Shown here: positions 49,463-57,942 of the stretch, piece after piece | How the letters are laid out: each line of letters begins with the position of its first letter | How positions within the stretch are numbered: the first letter of the stretch is position 1 | Origin: Paenibacillus sp. IHBB 10380 | GTDB lineage: Bacteria > Bacillota > Bacilli > Paenibacillales > Paenibacillaceae | Assembly: GCF_000949425.1 (NCBI RefSeq) | Contig: NZ_CP010976.1 | Span: forward strand, 5,022,001-5,086,000 | Direction of reading: 5' to 3' | Length of the DNA: 64,000 bases | Made by a program: the position numbers and the translations under genes | The notes under the pieces: model-generated | Seen by the model: the letters and a program-made list of their open reading frames with translations, nothing else | Database searches by the model: none | Told to the model about the DNA's origin: nothing

Positions 49463-52255
49463 ATGAACAGCAAGCTGAAGTCTTTAATTTGTACCTCATT
49501 CGCCTTTTTCATGCTCGCACAGAGTATGGCGACGGTGTCTGCAACAGAGAACACACCTTCCACCAGTTCAACAGGAAGATGGATGTCTGGTGAGTACCAT
49601 ACCCACACCATACAATCGGCAGATGCATCCGAATCTTTTATGAAATTGGAAAATGTACTCGATGCTGCGTTTCGAGAGGATCTTGACAATAAGCCTGTAG
49701 AAACAGTCACATCACTGACGTACGGCAATCCCTTTGATTTCATCGTGCTATCTGATCATCTGCGCGATTCGCCGCGAGACCCAGATGGCAACAATAAGGG
49801 CACTGCACGTTGGGAAGCGATTAAAGAACAGCAGGACAAGCTTGCAGCGCTCCAAGCTGCTGGAAAATACACAGATAAATTCATTTATTCTGGTTTTGAA
49901 TGGGACATGATGGGCTTGGATCATGGTTCTGTCGGCATTATTGATTCCAAAAGTAATGAAGTGCCCATCGATGCTATTCATCAATTCGAGTGGTTGTACA
50001 GCTACGATACAGCTCCAGATATGTTTCATTCAGATGAGACTACTCTTTGGGGAGCAAGGCCTGATAAGAATACGTTGAAACCTGATAAAAATAAAACCTT
50101 TGAAGCCATTGAGTGGCTGAAAACGAATTACCCGGAGAGCTATGTATTGCTTAACCATCCATCTAGACATAATGGTGATAGCAGTGGTGTTGTCACTATC
50201 GAAGATATTCGCAAGATGAATGATATTGCTCCTGAGATTGTATTCGGTATGGAAGGGCTACCGGGTAACCAAATGGCAGGCGGTGGGAATAGAGCGGAAT
50301 TAAAAGACGTATACGGCGGAGCTGACGTCATGGTCGCAAAGGTCGGCGGAATGTGGGATGCCATGCTTGGTGAAGGTCGTCACTTCTGGAACTTCACAAA
50401 TTCCGACTTTCATTTTAAGTTGAGCAGCAATCGGAGTTACTCAAGTGGTTACTGGCCTAGCGAGTACTCGCGAAACAATACTTGGGTCGAGGGTAATACC
50501 TTCAAAGATATTGTAGAGGGTATGCGTTCAGGTAAATCTTATGCCGTTTATGGCGATCTTATCAATGCGCTTGACTTCAAAGCCACTGGAAATGGCGCTC
50601 AAGCTGAAATGGGCGAGAACCTACAGGTAACCGAAGGGGATCTTACAACAATCAGCATTCGCTTCAAGAACCCAGAGCACAACAACTATGCACCAATTAG
50701 CCCGCATGAAACCTCAGTCACTAATGATACCAAAGTCGATCATGTCGATCTGATCTCAGGAGAAGTAACTGGCAAGCTCGATGTAAGTCAATATGCCAGC
50801 AATACAACCAATGCCACGACGAAAGTTATTAAACGTTTTACGAAAGAAGATTGGGGACAACCAGATGTCGAAGGCTATTATACTGTTTCCTATAAGGTAC
50901 CTGCGGATACAAACCGTTATTATCGTTTGCGCGGTACGAACCTTGGTACAGACGTAGCAGGCTTCACAAAGAACGGCGAGCCTTTACAAGATCAATCATT
51001 TGATAGGGGTAGTGACACGCCGGAGCTGAACGAGGAACGCTTCAATAATATTAATGACCGTAACTATACAGGCTTGTGGTTTTATTCCAATCCGATCTTT
51101 GTTAATGTCGCCGGGCTCAGTGACGAGCAGGCAGTTACCGATACGATTACTAGTGTAACTTCAACACTTGGTGATACGAGTGCGATTACCACTAACATTC
51201 CCCTCCCTTCTGAAGGGTTGCATGGTACCCGGATTGAATGGAAGAGCAGTAATGCGTATATCATTCGCATCGACAACAACACTGCGATTGTTACACGTCC
51301 ATCCTCTGGCATGGGGGATATGCGTATCACACTGACTGCAACGATATCTCGCGGCGATCAAAGCATAGATAAACCCTATACCTTTATCGTTAAAGCCTAC
51401 CCTTCTAACAACTTGCCAGACAACAACTCGTCAGGCAACAGTTCGTCAGGCAACAGCTCGCCAGGCAACAACTCTAGCAAGCCGAATGCGTCTGTCTCAG
51501 GTGGTGGTGGAACAGTTACTGCTGCTTCAAATGGCAATATTACAATAACACCTGACAAAGGCTACCAGGTTAAAGATGTTACGATCAATGGGATATCTAA
51601 GGGAGCACTCACTCAATTGACGGGTCTGAAATCTTCTGATCAAGTTGTTGTGACCTTCGAGAAGCTTCCGGAGCAACCTCAGAAGCCAACTGAGCCTGCT
51701 AAGCCTGTTGTTACTTTTAGTGATGTTTCGAATCACTGGGCGGCTTCATCCATTAACTATGTTGTGGAACATGCATTGTTCACGGGTACCGCGGCAAATA
51801 CGTTTAGCCCGAGCAAAACCATGACTCGTGGTATGCTGGTCACGGTTATGCACCGCTTAGCGGATAAACCTGAAGTAGAGTCAAATCACTTCAAAGATGT
51901 TAATACGAATGCCTATTACAGTGATGCGGTAGCTTGGGCAAGCCAGAATAACATCGTCACTGGGGTTGATAGTACTCACTTTGCTCCAGATCAATCTATT
52001 ACTCGTGAACAACTTGCACAGATATTCTTTAATTATGCAAAAGCAAACAAATTGAATATTAATGCTAGGCAGTCATTAGTCGCTTTCACAGATGCGAACA
52101 AAATCTCATCTTGGGCAGTTGATGCGATGAAGTGGTCCGTAAGCAATCATTTACTTTCTGGTACGGGTAATGGCATGCTTGATCCAACGGGTGCCGTATC
52201 ACGTGCTGAAGTCGCAGCAATTATTAATCGTTTTATGACTACCTTTAACATGTAA
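49463..52255 (+). CDS. Surface-anchored PHP/CehA-type metallohydrolase with SLH domains
   Basis: 930 residues. The signal peptide is about 1-28 (VSATE). The PHP-like catalytic part spans about 38-370: GEYHTHTIQSADA, FIVLSDHLRDS, YSGFEWD, LLNHPSRHNGD and NFTNSDFHF supply the His/Asp/Glu metal ligands. A beta-sandwich region (about 375-640) includes an Ig-like part. A linker of Asn/Ser/Gly repeats (about 650-675) and a beta-domain with GGTVTAASNGNITITPDKGY follow. Three SLH units at about 750-930 (FSDVSNHWAASSINYVV) anchor it to the cell-wall polymer. The substrate may be a phosphoester; not known. Confidence 0.85.
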   Translation: MNSKLKSLICTSFAFFMLAQSMATVSATENTPSTSSTGRWMSGEYHTHTIQSADASESFMKLENVLDAAFREDLDNKPVETVTSLTYGNPFDFIVLSDHLRDSPRDPDGNNKGTARWEAIKEQQDKLAALQAAGKYTDKFIYSGFEWDMMGLDHGSVGIIDSKSNEVPIDAIHQFEWLYSYDTAPDMFHSDETTLWGARPDKNTLKPDKNKTFEAIEWLKTNYPESYVLLNHPSRHNGDSSGVVTIEDIRKMNDIAPEIVFGMEGLPGNQMAGGGNRAELKDVYGGADVMVAKVGGMWDAMLGEGRHFWNFTNSDFHFKLSSNRSYSSGYWPSEYSRNNTWVEGNTFKDIVEGMRSGKSYAVYGDLINALDFKATGNGAQAEMGENLQVTEGDLTTISIRFKNPEHNNYAPISPHETSVTNDTKVDHVDLISGEVTGKLDVSQYASNTTNATTKVIKRFTKEDWGQPDVEGYYTVSYKVPADTNRYYRLRGTNLGTDVAGFTKNGEPLQDQSFDRGSDTPELNEERFNNINDRNYTGLWFYSNPIFVNVAGLSDEQAVTDTITSVTSTLGDTSAITTNIPLPSEGLHGTRIEWKSSNAYIIRIDNNTAIVTRPSSGMGDMRITLTATISRGDQSIDKPYTFIVKAYPSNNLPDNNSSGNSSSGNSSPGNNSSKPNASVSGGGGTVTAASNGNITITPDKGYQVKDVTINGISKGALTQLTGLKSSDQVVVTFEKLPEQPQKPTEPAKPVVTFSDVSNHWAASSINYVVEHALFTGTAANTFSPSKTMTRGMLVTVMHRLADKPEVESNHFKDVNTNAYYSDAVAWASQNNIVTGVDSTHFAPDQSITREQLAQIFFNYAKANKLNINARQSLVAFTDANKISSWAVDAMKWSVSNHLLSGTGNGMLDPTGAVSRAEVAAIINRFMTTFNM

Positions 52256-52282
52256 TAATAAATACTATTTTCAAATGGACAA

Positions 52283-52354
52283 AAGTGCACCTTTTAGAAT
52301 AATCATTTGGTAAAGCCCAACTGGGTTAACCGATGAATTCTAGGGGGTGCACTT
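52283..52354. repeat. Imperfect 72-base palindrome, IS-end-like
   Basis: AAGTGCACCTTTTAGAAT on the left and ATTCTAGGGGGTGCACTT on the right form a near-perfect inverted repeat. There is an inner CCCA/TGGG pair. With no T run it is a poor terminator. Ends of this type (TGGAC..AAGTGCACC) recall IS3-family elements, a remnant of which lies 110 bases to the right. Confidence 0.5.
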
Positions 52355-52367
52355 ATTTCTTTATAAA

Positions 52368-52398
52368 AAACACCATCCTTTTAAGGATGATGTTTTTT
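52368..52398. terminator. Terminator after the SLH protein
   Basis: ACCATCCTT pairs with AAGGATGAT, flanked by A and T runs. Confidence 0.8.
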
Positions 52399-52462
52399 AT
52401 TTTCATGAAGATATTAACGAATCTCTATCATGCGAACTGTGACCCTCTGAACACAATTCGAT

Positions 52463-52531
52463 GACTATATCACCTACTATAACTCTGAACGACATCAATG
52501 GTCACTCAGAACTCATCTGATCACTGCCTAA
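52463..52531 (+). pseudogene. IS3-family transposase tail fragment
   Basis: The frame reads DYITYYNSERHQWSLRTHLI before a stop. DYI.YYN.ER.QW is the conserved end of IS3/IS150-type OrfB integrase domains. The rest of the gene is gone. Confidence 0.6.
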
Positions 52532-52755
52532 GAATGGTCGTCTTTTTCAAACTGTCCACTAATACGGTCACATTCTTGTCAGGATAAAGAGTCCTTTTTT
52601 CTATTTTAAAAATTGTCTTAAAAATAGGTATTGATATATATTCATATATTTGAATTGTTTTTGTGGTATATTAGTAATTAATGGAAATATTGTGCACTTA
52701 ATTTAAAGGTTCAAGTTTTTGTCATCATAAATTATAGAGGAGATTGATTAATAAT
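52532..52755 (+). other. AT-rich upstream region of the oxygenase gene
   Basis: No gene. The sequence becomes very AT-rich after 52590 and contains several TATATT-like words (for example near 52633); I cannot single out a promoter. AGAGGAG at about 52736 serves the next gene. Confidence 0.35.
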
Positions 52756-53391
52756 ATGATATCTGAAGTTTCTATCTTACCAATTCAATCTGTCTATTCT
52801 ATTGACAATCACATCATTACTGCCACAGTTTTAAATGAAGAACCTTTAATAATGAAATTTGATCATGTACTCAGCGATGAAGAATGCCAAGCACTTATCG
52901 AGTCTGCTGCATCTCGTCTTGAACAATCGAAATTAGTGAATAAAGAAGTTAGTCAGATTCGTACTAGCAAAGGTATGTTTTTTGATAAAAACGAAAGCCT
53001 ATTAATTAATATAATTGAGAACCGCATATCAAGCTTAATGCAGGTACCCATTGCACATGCTGAAGGACTACAAGTTTTACATTATGAACCTGGACAAGAG
53101 TATAAAGAACATTATGATTTTTTTGGGCCCAATAACCCTTCAAGTCATAATAATCGAATAAGTACATTAGTCATATACTTAAATGATGTAGAAGAAGGAG
53201 GAGAAACAACACTTCCAAACTTAGGTATTACTGTGAAACCAGTTAAAGGATCTGCTGTTTACTTCGAATATTTTTATAATAATCAAACATTAAACGAACT
53301 AACGCTGCATAGTGGTGAACCTGTTATCCGCGGTGAAAAATGGGTAGCTACTCAATGGATGCGTAAACAACGAATTCGAGAAGGGGACTAA
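52756..53391 (+). CDS. 2OG-Fe(II) oxygenase, prolyl 4-hydroxylase-like
   Basis: 211 residues. Iron ligands are His and Asp in KEHYDFF and a later His in LTLHSGEP, with the oxoglutarate-binding Lys in RGEKWVATQW. The N-terminal FDHVLSDEECQALIE and RTSKGMFF are typical of the P4H family. Similar small P4H enzymes are known from Bacillus anthracis and cereus. No proline-rich or collagen-like substrate gene is nearby. ATG 52756 is preferred; TTG 52744 touches the ribosome site. Lower GC than neighbours. Confidence 0.88.
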   Translation: MISEVSILPIQSVYSIDNHIITATVLNEEPLIMKFDHVLSDEECQALIESAASRLEQSKLVNKEVSQIRTSKGMFFDKNESLLINIIENRISSLMQVPIAHAEGLQVLHYEPGQEYKEHYDFFGPNNPSSHNNRISTLVIYLNDVEEGGETTLPNLGITVKPVKGSAVYFEYFYNNQTLNELTLHSGEPVIRGEKWVATQWMRKQRIREGD

Positions 53392-53495
53392 AGTTTAGGT
53401 GTACAGAGCGATCAATCTAATGTGATGAAGGAGACAATCATGCTGGGTCTAGCGAAAGTTGTTTATGGGGCGGGCGAGTATCGCTTACGATGCTA

Positions 53496-53607
53496 GTCAT
53501 TGCTTGCAATGACTTTCAGGTGCAATCAAACCGTGACTACACCGGAATGCCAAGCGCAGTTTATGGGTCGATATTTTCTGACAGGGATTCAAATCCCCTC
53601 GCCTTCA
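53496..53607 (+). pseudogene. Decayed tmRNA 3' end (scar D)
   Basis: GGTGCAATCAAACCGTGACTA, then ACACC, GGGTCGATATTTTCTGACAG and ATCCCCTCGCCTTCA match the tmRNA 3' part base by base with scattered changes. A perfect hairpin GTCATTGC-TT-GCAATGAC precedes it at 53496-53513, where tmRNA has a pseudoknot arm. It ends CGCCTTCA with one change from the tmRNA end. Confidence 0.85.
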
Positions 53608-53611
53608 TACT

Positions 53612-53644
53612 GAAAGCCCCGCCCGCACTAGGACGGGGCTTTCT
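53612..53644 (+). terminator. Terminator after scar D
   Basis: AAAGCCCCG pairs with CGGGGCTTT, loop with CCC/GG, then CTC. Confidence 0.85.
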
Positions 53645-53894
53645 CATACCTATAGTGTAGCCAAAATGTCCCTTATTTTCTCCTATCCTACGGGAAATCG
53701 CTTCAAGTAATCGAACCACAGAGTTTGAAGGAAAAACTTGTTGTTGTTGCGTCGGAGTTAATGGAATATTATCAACTTTGATAATTTCACTGACAGCAGA
53801 TGTCAGTGAAGTTATTTTATAATGATGATAATCATTGATTACCGATGGATGGTTGGTATCACTTGATGAATTGTAAAATAAGGAGAACTTGCAA
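53645..53894 (+). promoter_or_regulatory. Upstream region of the DJ-1 gene
   Basis: CACTGACAG-CAGA-TGTCAGTG at about 53789-53810 forms a perfect 9-base hairpin or operator-like inverted repeat about 85 bases before the gene. No gene in this stretch. Confidence 0.4.
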
Positions 53895-54521
53895 ATGAAT
53901 AATACGGTATATCTTTATGTGTTTGACACAATGGCAGACTGGGAAATAGGTTACTTAACTGCCGAACTGAACTCGGGAAGATATTATAAAAAGGGGCTGG
54001 CCCCATCAAAAATAGTTACCGTGGGAATTGAAAAGACTCCTGTAACTACAATGGGCGGACTTACAATACTGCCTGACATCAAACTGGATGAGTGCAGCAT
54101 TGAAAGCACAGATACATTGATTTTACCCGGTGGAGATACATGGACAGAAACAATTCACGAACCCATCTTAAAAATCGCCCAGAGGTGTTTAAAGGAAGGT
54201 ATATTGGTTGCAGCGATTTGTGGTGCCACAATGGGACTTGCCCAGACAGGATTGCTGAATTCACGCCTGCATACAAGCAATGATCTGGAATACCTTAAAA
54301 TGATCTGTCCCACTTACACGGGCGAAAAGTATTATAAAATGGAGTCTGTTGTAACTGATGGAAAACTGATCACTGCATCTGGAATAGCTCCGTTGGAATT
54401 TTCTGTACACGTCTTGAAAGCTTTGGGTGTGTTTTCTTCAAAAACATTAGATGCCTGGTATAGTCTTAATAAGACTCATGAATCCAAATATTTCTATGAG
54501 TTGATGAATTCAATCCAATGA
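53895..54521 (+). CDS. DJ-1/PfpI family protein (type 1 glutamine amidotransferase-like)
   Basis: 208 residues from ATG 53895, with AGGAG 9 bases upstream. The nucleophile elbow AAICGATMGLAQ carries the Cys, an upstream ILPGGDTW loop is conserved, and a HTSND stretch follows. It resembles Bacillus YdeA-type proteins. Family members act as glyoxalases, deglycases or chaperones, or have no known role; I cannot choose. A truncated VOC (glyoxalase-like) fragment lies just downstream. Confidence 0.85.
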   Translation: MNNTVYLYVFDTMADWEIGYLTAELNSGRYYKKGLAPSKIVTVGIEKTPVTTMGGLTILPDIKLDECSIESTDTLILPGGDTWTETIHEPILKIAQRCLKEGILVAAICGATMGLAQTGLLNSRLHTSNDLEYLKMICPTYTGEKYYKMESVVTDGKLITASGIAPLEFSVHVLKALGVFSSKTLDAWYSLNKTHESKYFYELMNSIQ

Positions 54522-54735
54522 AGGTATAAGCATAAAATATACGGCTTTACATCTATTACCCCAGCAAAAGTAAGGGAACCGGTTGCAAGCTTTGTTTCAG
54601 ATGATCGATTCGGAAGTATATTGGATTCTTTTGGAGTAAGATGGTCTATTATGACTAGGATTGGGGATTTGTCAGAAGAAGAAAGTAGTCGGAGGGTTGC
54701 TGAATGGGCCAAAAGCTTTAGTGGCTCGTTCTATC
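54522..54735 (+). pseudogene. VOC/PhnB-like domain fragment truncated at scar E
   Basis: An open frame gives FVSDDRFGSILDSFGVRWSI, then MTRIGDLSEEESSRRVAEWA. This is the C-terminal part of a VOC/PhnB-type domain (D.fGv.W.i.tr.edls.eE..rRv). The first half of the domain is missing and the end runs into the tmRNA-type site. An insertion or deletion at the att site seems to have cut the gene. Confidence 0.6.
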
Positions 54736-54750
54736 CCCTCGCCTCTATTA
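54731..54750 (+). repeat. Attachment-like scar E (tmRNA type)
   Basis: CTATCCCCTCGCCTCTATTA keeps the tmRNA T-stem and acceptor strand CCCCTCGCCTC, then TTAGAAG as at scar G. Confidence 0.7.
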
Positions 54751-54779
54751 GAAGAACCGGCTCAATGAGCGGGTTTTTT
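54749..54779 (+). terminator. Terminator after scar E
   Basis: AACCGGCTCA pairs with TGAGCGGGTT, followed by TTTT. Nearly the same hairpin as after scar G. Confidence 0.85.
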
Positions 54780-54795
54780 CTTGTTTAGGGACTAA

Positions 54796-54815
54796 ATTGT
54801 AGACCGATTGTAGAC
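54796..54815 (+). repeat. ATTGTAGAC direct repeat
   Basis: ATTGTAGAC occurs at 54796-54804 and again at 54807-54815, two bases apart, just right of scar E. The same word lies right of scar C, and a decayed version right of scar G. Confidence 0.6.
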
Positions 54816-55094
54816 GTCATTTATGAATTAAGTAACAGAGGTCGAGAGTTTTGATATTCTTATTTGGAAGGGTATCGCTCATTTTACAGAAGCAATCAGA
54901 GGTTGAGGACAATGAGGCTGATGTCTTATGGGATGTCGGCTGTTTGGGTGATGTCAATATTTATTAATACGCTGAACCATTTAATCCGTTATTTGTATTA
55001 GATTTTCAATTAAAGATGTCGGAAGTCTCAACTATCATGGTATATTGTGGAGGTTAATTATAATTCTTATTCTATCGTCTAATGGAGAATGCTT
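54816..55094 (+). other. Upstream region of the two-component set
   Basis: About 280 bases with no gene. The final GGAG before 55095 is the ribosome site. Several TATTTA/TATTAA words could be -10 boxes, but none has a clear -35. Confidence 0.3.
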
Positions 55095-55778
55095 ATGAAC
55101 TATGATTGTTTAATTGTGGATGACGAGACTGTCCTTGCGGAGACAACGAGCGAGTACTTTAATATGTTCGAAGTCAAATCCGCTTATGTGACTAGTGCAG
55201 ATGGGTGTGAACAGTTTCTACGAGACAATGAAACATCGCTGATCCTTCTGGACATCAATCTCGGCGACACGTCTGGATTCGATTTATGCAAAAGGCTACG
55301 GAAAACGACGCAGATCCCGATTCTGTTTATTAGTGCACGTTCTAGCGATGATGATATTCTCATTGCACTCAACATAGGTGGAGACGATTACATACAAAAG
55401 CCATATACGCTTAGTATATTACTTGCCAAAGTAAAGGCTGTGCTCAAAAGATATGGGAATAACAGCCTCACTGAAACCCTAGAGTTTGGCCAGGTTAAGA
55501 TCGATTGTATGCTTTGCCGTGTCCGTGTGAACGGTGCGGATATCAAGCTCAAAACGTTAGAATATAAACTGCTCTGTTATTTGGCGAAAAATAAAAACAG
55601 GGTAGTCACAAAAGAAGAGCTGTTCCACAATGTGTGGGGTGATTCTTTTACAGGGGATGGAACGCTAAATGTACATATCCGCCATTTGCGCGAAAAAATT
55701 GAGGTCAATCCCAACGAGCCGAGATATATCACAACCGTATGGGGAACGGGATACGTCTTAGAGGATGGCAGGATATGA
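55095..55778 (+). CDS. OmpR-family response regulator
   Basis: 227 residues. A receiver domain (VDDE pocket, Asp in LILLDINLGD, Thr/Ser in FISA, Lys in YIQKPY) is joined to a winged helix (KTLEYKLLCYLAKNKNRVVT, NVHIRHLREKIE, YITTVWGTGYVL). ATG 55095 has GGAG 7 bases upstream. The stop overlaps the kinase start in ATGA. It probably controls the ABC exporter two genes on. Confidence 0.93.
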   Translation: MNYDCLIVDDETVLAETTSEYFNMFEVKSAYVTSADGCEQFLRDNETSLILLDINLGDTSGFDLCKRLRKTTQIPILFISARSSDDDILIALNIGGDDYIQKPYTLSILLAKVKAVLKRYGNNSLTETLEFGQVKIDCMLCRVRVNGADIKLKTLEYKLLCYLAKNKNRVVTKEELFHNVWGDSFTGDGTLNVHIRHLREKIEVNPNEPRYITTVWGTGYVLEDGRI

Positions 55779-57034
55779 GGGCAAAATGGTTATTCTTAAT
55801 AATCATTGCTGTTTTTATTTCTGGCGTTGTTCTTGCTATTCTAGTGATCGAGACTAAGGTAGATCCCGACGTGGATATTGTCGCTGTGAATAAGGTGCTA
55901 AAGACGATTGAAAGCCATTGGGGTCATATCGAACAAGGAGACTACAGCACCATAGAGCAGCAATTTTCCGTTCTAGATAACAGTGGAAATATACTCTACC
56001 AAACGGCGGGGGGACTTTCCACGACAATAAATGATGCCATCAGAAACAGAAATACGATCATAGACGTGATGCCAAATGATAGTCTCGTAGGCAAGCTCAT
56101 TATTCATAATGACAGTAAAGAAATTGTGCAGCATATGAAGGGACAGCTTGTGATCGTCATATTTCTGACATTTAGTACGTTAATGGTGCTGTGCATACTC
56201 TATATCCTATTTTTAAATCAGACCGTATTTAAACCGTTCAAAAAGCTGCAGTACTTTGCTGTAAATGTGGCGAGAGGGAATCTGGACATTCCTTTAACAA
56301 TTGACAAGAACAACCCGTTTGGTGCTTTTACCGAAAGCTTTGACATCATGCGCGAGGAATTGGCTTCCGCGCGTCAGAGTGAATATGCTGCAAATCGCAG
56401 CAAGAAGGAGCTCGTTGCGAGCTTAAGTCATGACATCAAAACACCGGTTGCCTCTATTAAAGCAGTAAGCGAATTGATGCTGATGCGGGCTACCGACGAC
56501 AAAGTGAACAAGCAGTTAAACACGATCTATTCGAAAGCAGAGCAAATCAACCTATTAGTGACCGATATGTTCCATGCGACTTTAGAAGAACTGCAAGAGT
56601 TAAAGGTAACGATTACTGAGGAAATAAGCGGTGTTCTTAATGGTATGATTGCGAACGTAAATTACGATGATCAAATTAGTTGCGATCCGATTCCGGATTG
56701 TATCATCTTAACGGATGTAACACGTCTACAACAAGTATTTGATAATATTCTGAGCAATTCCTATAAGTATGCGGGTACCTCTGTCACGATTGCTTCTCTT
56801 GTCACCCATACGCATTTGGAACTTTGTATTATGGATTATGGACGTGGCATCAATAGGGATGAATTACCTCTGGTATTCAACAAATTTTATCGAGGGAATA
56901 ACGTAGCGGGACAAAGTGGATCGGGGCTTGGTTTGTATATATCCAAATATTTTATGCAGAACATGCAGGGCGATATTGAATGTCACAACAGAGATGACGG
57001 TTTTACCGTTACCCTGAGAATCAAGCTCGCCTAA
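55775..57034 (+). CDS. Sensor histidine kinase (HAMP, HisKA)
   Basis: 419 residues. TM1 is at about 5-25, an outside domain of about 100 residues follows, and TM2 is at about 125-147. A HAMP-like linker, the phosphoacceptor His at about 218 in SLSHDIKTPVAS, and the HATPase boxes NILSNSYKYA, DYGRGI and GSGLGLYISKYF complete it. The sizeable outside domain sets it apart from the Bce-type intramembrane kinases that usually sit with peptide exporters. Confidence 0.92.
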   Translation: MRAKWLFLIIIAVFISGVVLAILVIETKVDPDVDIVAVNKVLKTIESHWGHIEQGDYSTIEQQFSVLDNSGNILYQTAGGLSTTINDAIRNRNTIIDVMPNDSLVGKLIIHNDSKEIVQHMKGQLVIVIFLTFSTLMVLCILYILFLNQTVFKPFKKLQYFAVNVARGNLDIPLTIDKNNPFGAFTESFDIMREELASARQSEYAANRSKKELVASLSHDIKTPVASIKAVSELMLMRATDDKVNKQLNTIYSKAEQINLLVTDMFHATLEELQELKVTITEEISGVLNGMIANVNYDDQISCDPIPDCIILTDVTRLQQVFDNILSNSYKYAGTSVTIASLVTHTHLELCIMDYGRGINRDELPLVFNKFYRGNNVAGQSGSGLGLYISKYFMQNMQGDIECHNRDDGFTVTLRIKLA

Positions 57035-57094
57035 ACGATTTAAGAAACAGTTAAGGATTGAACAAAGCTTAAATAAGAATTGCTCTTGTATGCT

Positions 57095-57120
57095 AAGACT
57101 GTAATCTATTCTACAGTCTT
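57095..57120 (+). terminator. Hairpin between kinase and ABC genes
   Basis: AAGACTGTA pairs with TACAGTCTT around ATCTATTC, then ATTTG. It may attenuate transcription between the two halves of the system. Confidence 0.5.
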
Positions 57121-57179
57121 ATTTGTCTAGGAATAGATAGTGGCACTTATAAATACATAAATAAAGGGAGAGTTAATCC

Positions 57180-57941
57180 ATGCAAAACAGGCTATTAAGA
57201 ACGGAAAAATTATGCAAAACCTTTTCCAGTGGTGGTAATCAGCAGCATGTGCTAAAAAATCTGGATATCAGCCTGATGGAGGGGGATTTCACGGTAATAA
57301 TGGGCAGCTCGGGTTCGGGGAAATCCACCCTGCTCTATGCCCTTAGCGGTATGGATAAACCGACATTAGGCGAGATACACTTTGAGGAGAAGAATATCTC
57401 CAAGCTGAATAACGATCAGCTTGCGATTTTTAGAAGAAATAATTGCGGGTTTGTGTTCCAACAGGTCTATCTACTAGACAATATGAGCGTATTGGATAAT
57501 GCGCTGGCGAGCGGTCTGCTGGTGAGCAAAAACAAGCGGGCTATTGTTGAAAAAGCCAAGCAGTTGCTCATCCAAGTGGGATTAAATGAAACTGCATGGG
57601 GGAAATTCCCCTCACAGCTTTCCGGTGGTGAAGCACAACGGGCAGGTATCGTACGTGCATTGATCAACAGTCCGAGAATCGTGTTCGCAGACGAGCCAAC
57701 GGGTGCGCTCAACTCTGCTGCAAGCGATAGTGTGCTGGATGTTATGACCGCTGTCAACCAAAGTGGACAGAGCATTGTGATGGTCACCCATGATATTAAG
57801 ACGGCTTTGCGGGGGAACAGAGTGCTTTACCTGCGTGATGGCGTGATTTGTGGAGATTTAAAGTTCGATGCTTTCGATGTGGAGCATAACCCTGTACGGC
57901 ATGAGAAGCTAAAAGCATTTCTCGCTGAAATGGGGTGGTAA
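57180..57941 (+). CDS. ABC transporter ATP-binding protein (MacB/LolD type)
   Basis: 253 residues. Walker A GSSGSGKST, signature LSGGEAQRAG, Walker B IVFADEPTGALN and H-loop MVTHD are present. The ADEPTGAL form is typical of MacB/LolD/Bce-type exporters. The stop is one base before the permease ATG. A strong GGGAG site precedes the start. Confidence 0.94.
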   Translation: MQNRLLRTEKLCKTFSSGGNQQHVLKNLDISLMEGDFTVIMGSSGSGKSTLLYALSGMDKPTLGEIHFEEKNISKLNNDQLAIFRRNNCGFVFQQVYLLDNMSVLDNALASGLLVSKNKRAIVEKAKQLLIQVGLNETAWGKFPSQLSGGEAQRAGIVRALINSPRIVFADEPTGALNSAASDSVLDVMTAVNQSGQSIVMVTHDIKTALRGNRVLYLRDGVICGDLKFDAFDVEHNPVRHEKLKAFLAEMGW

Positions 57942-57942
57942 G

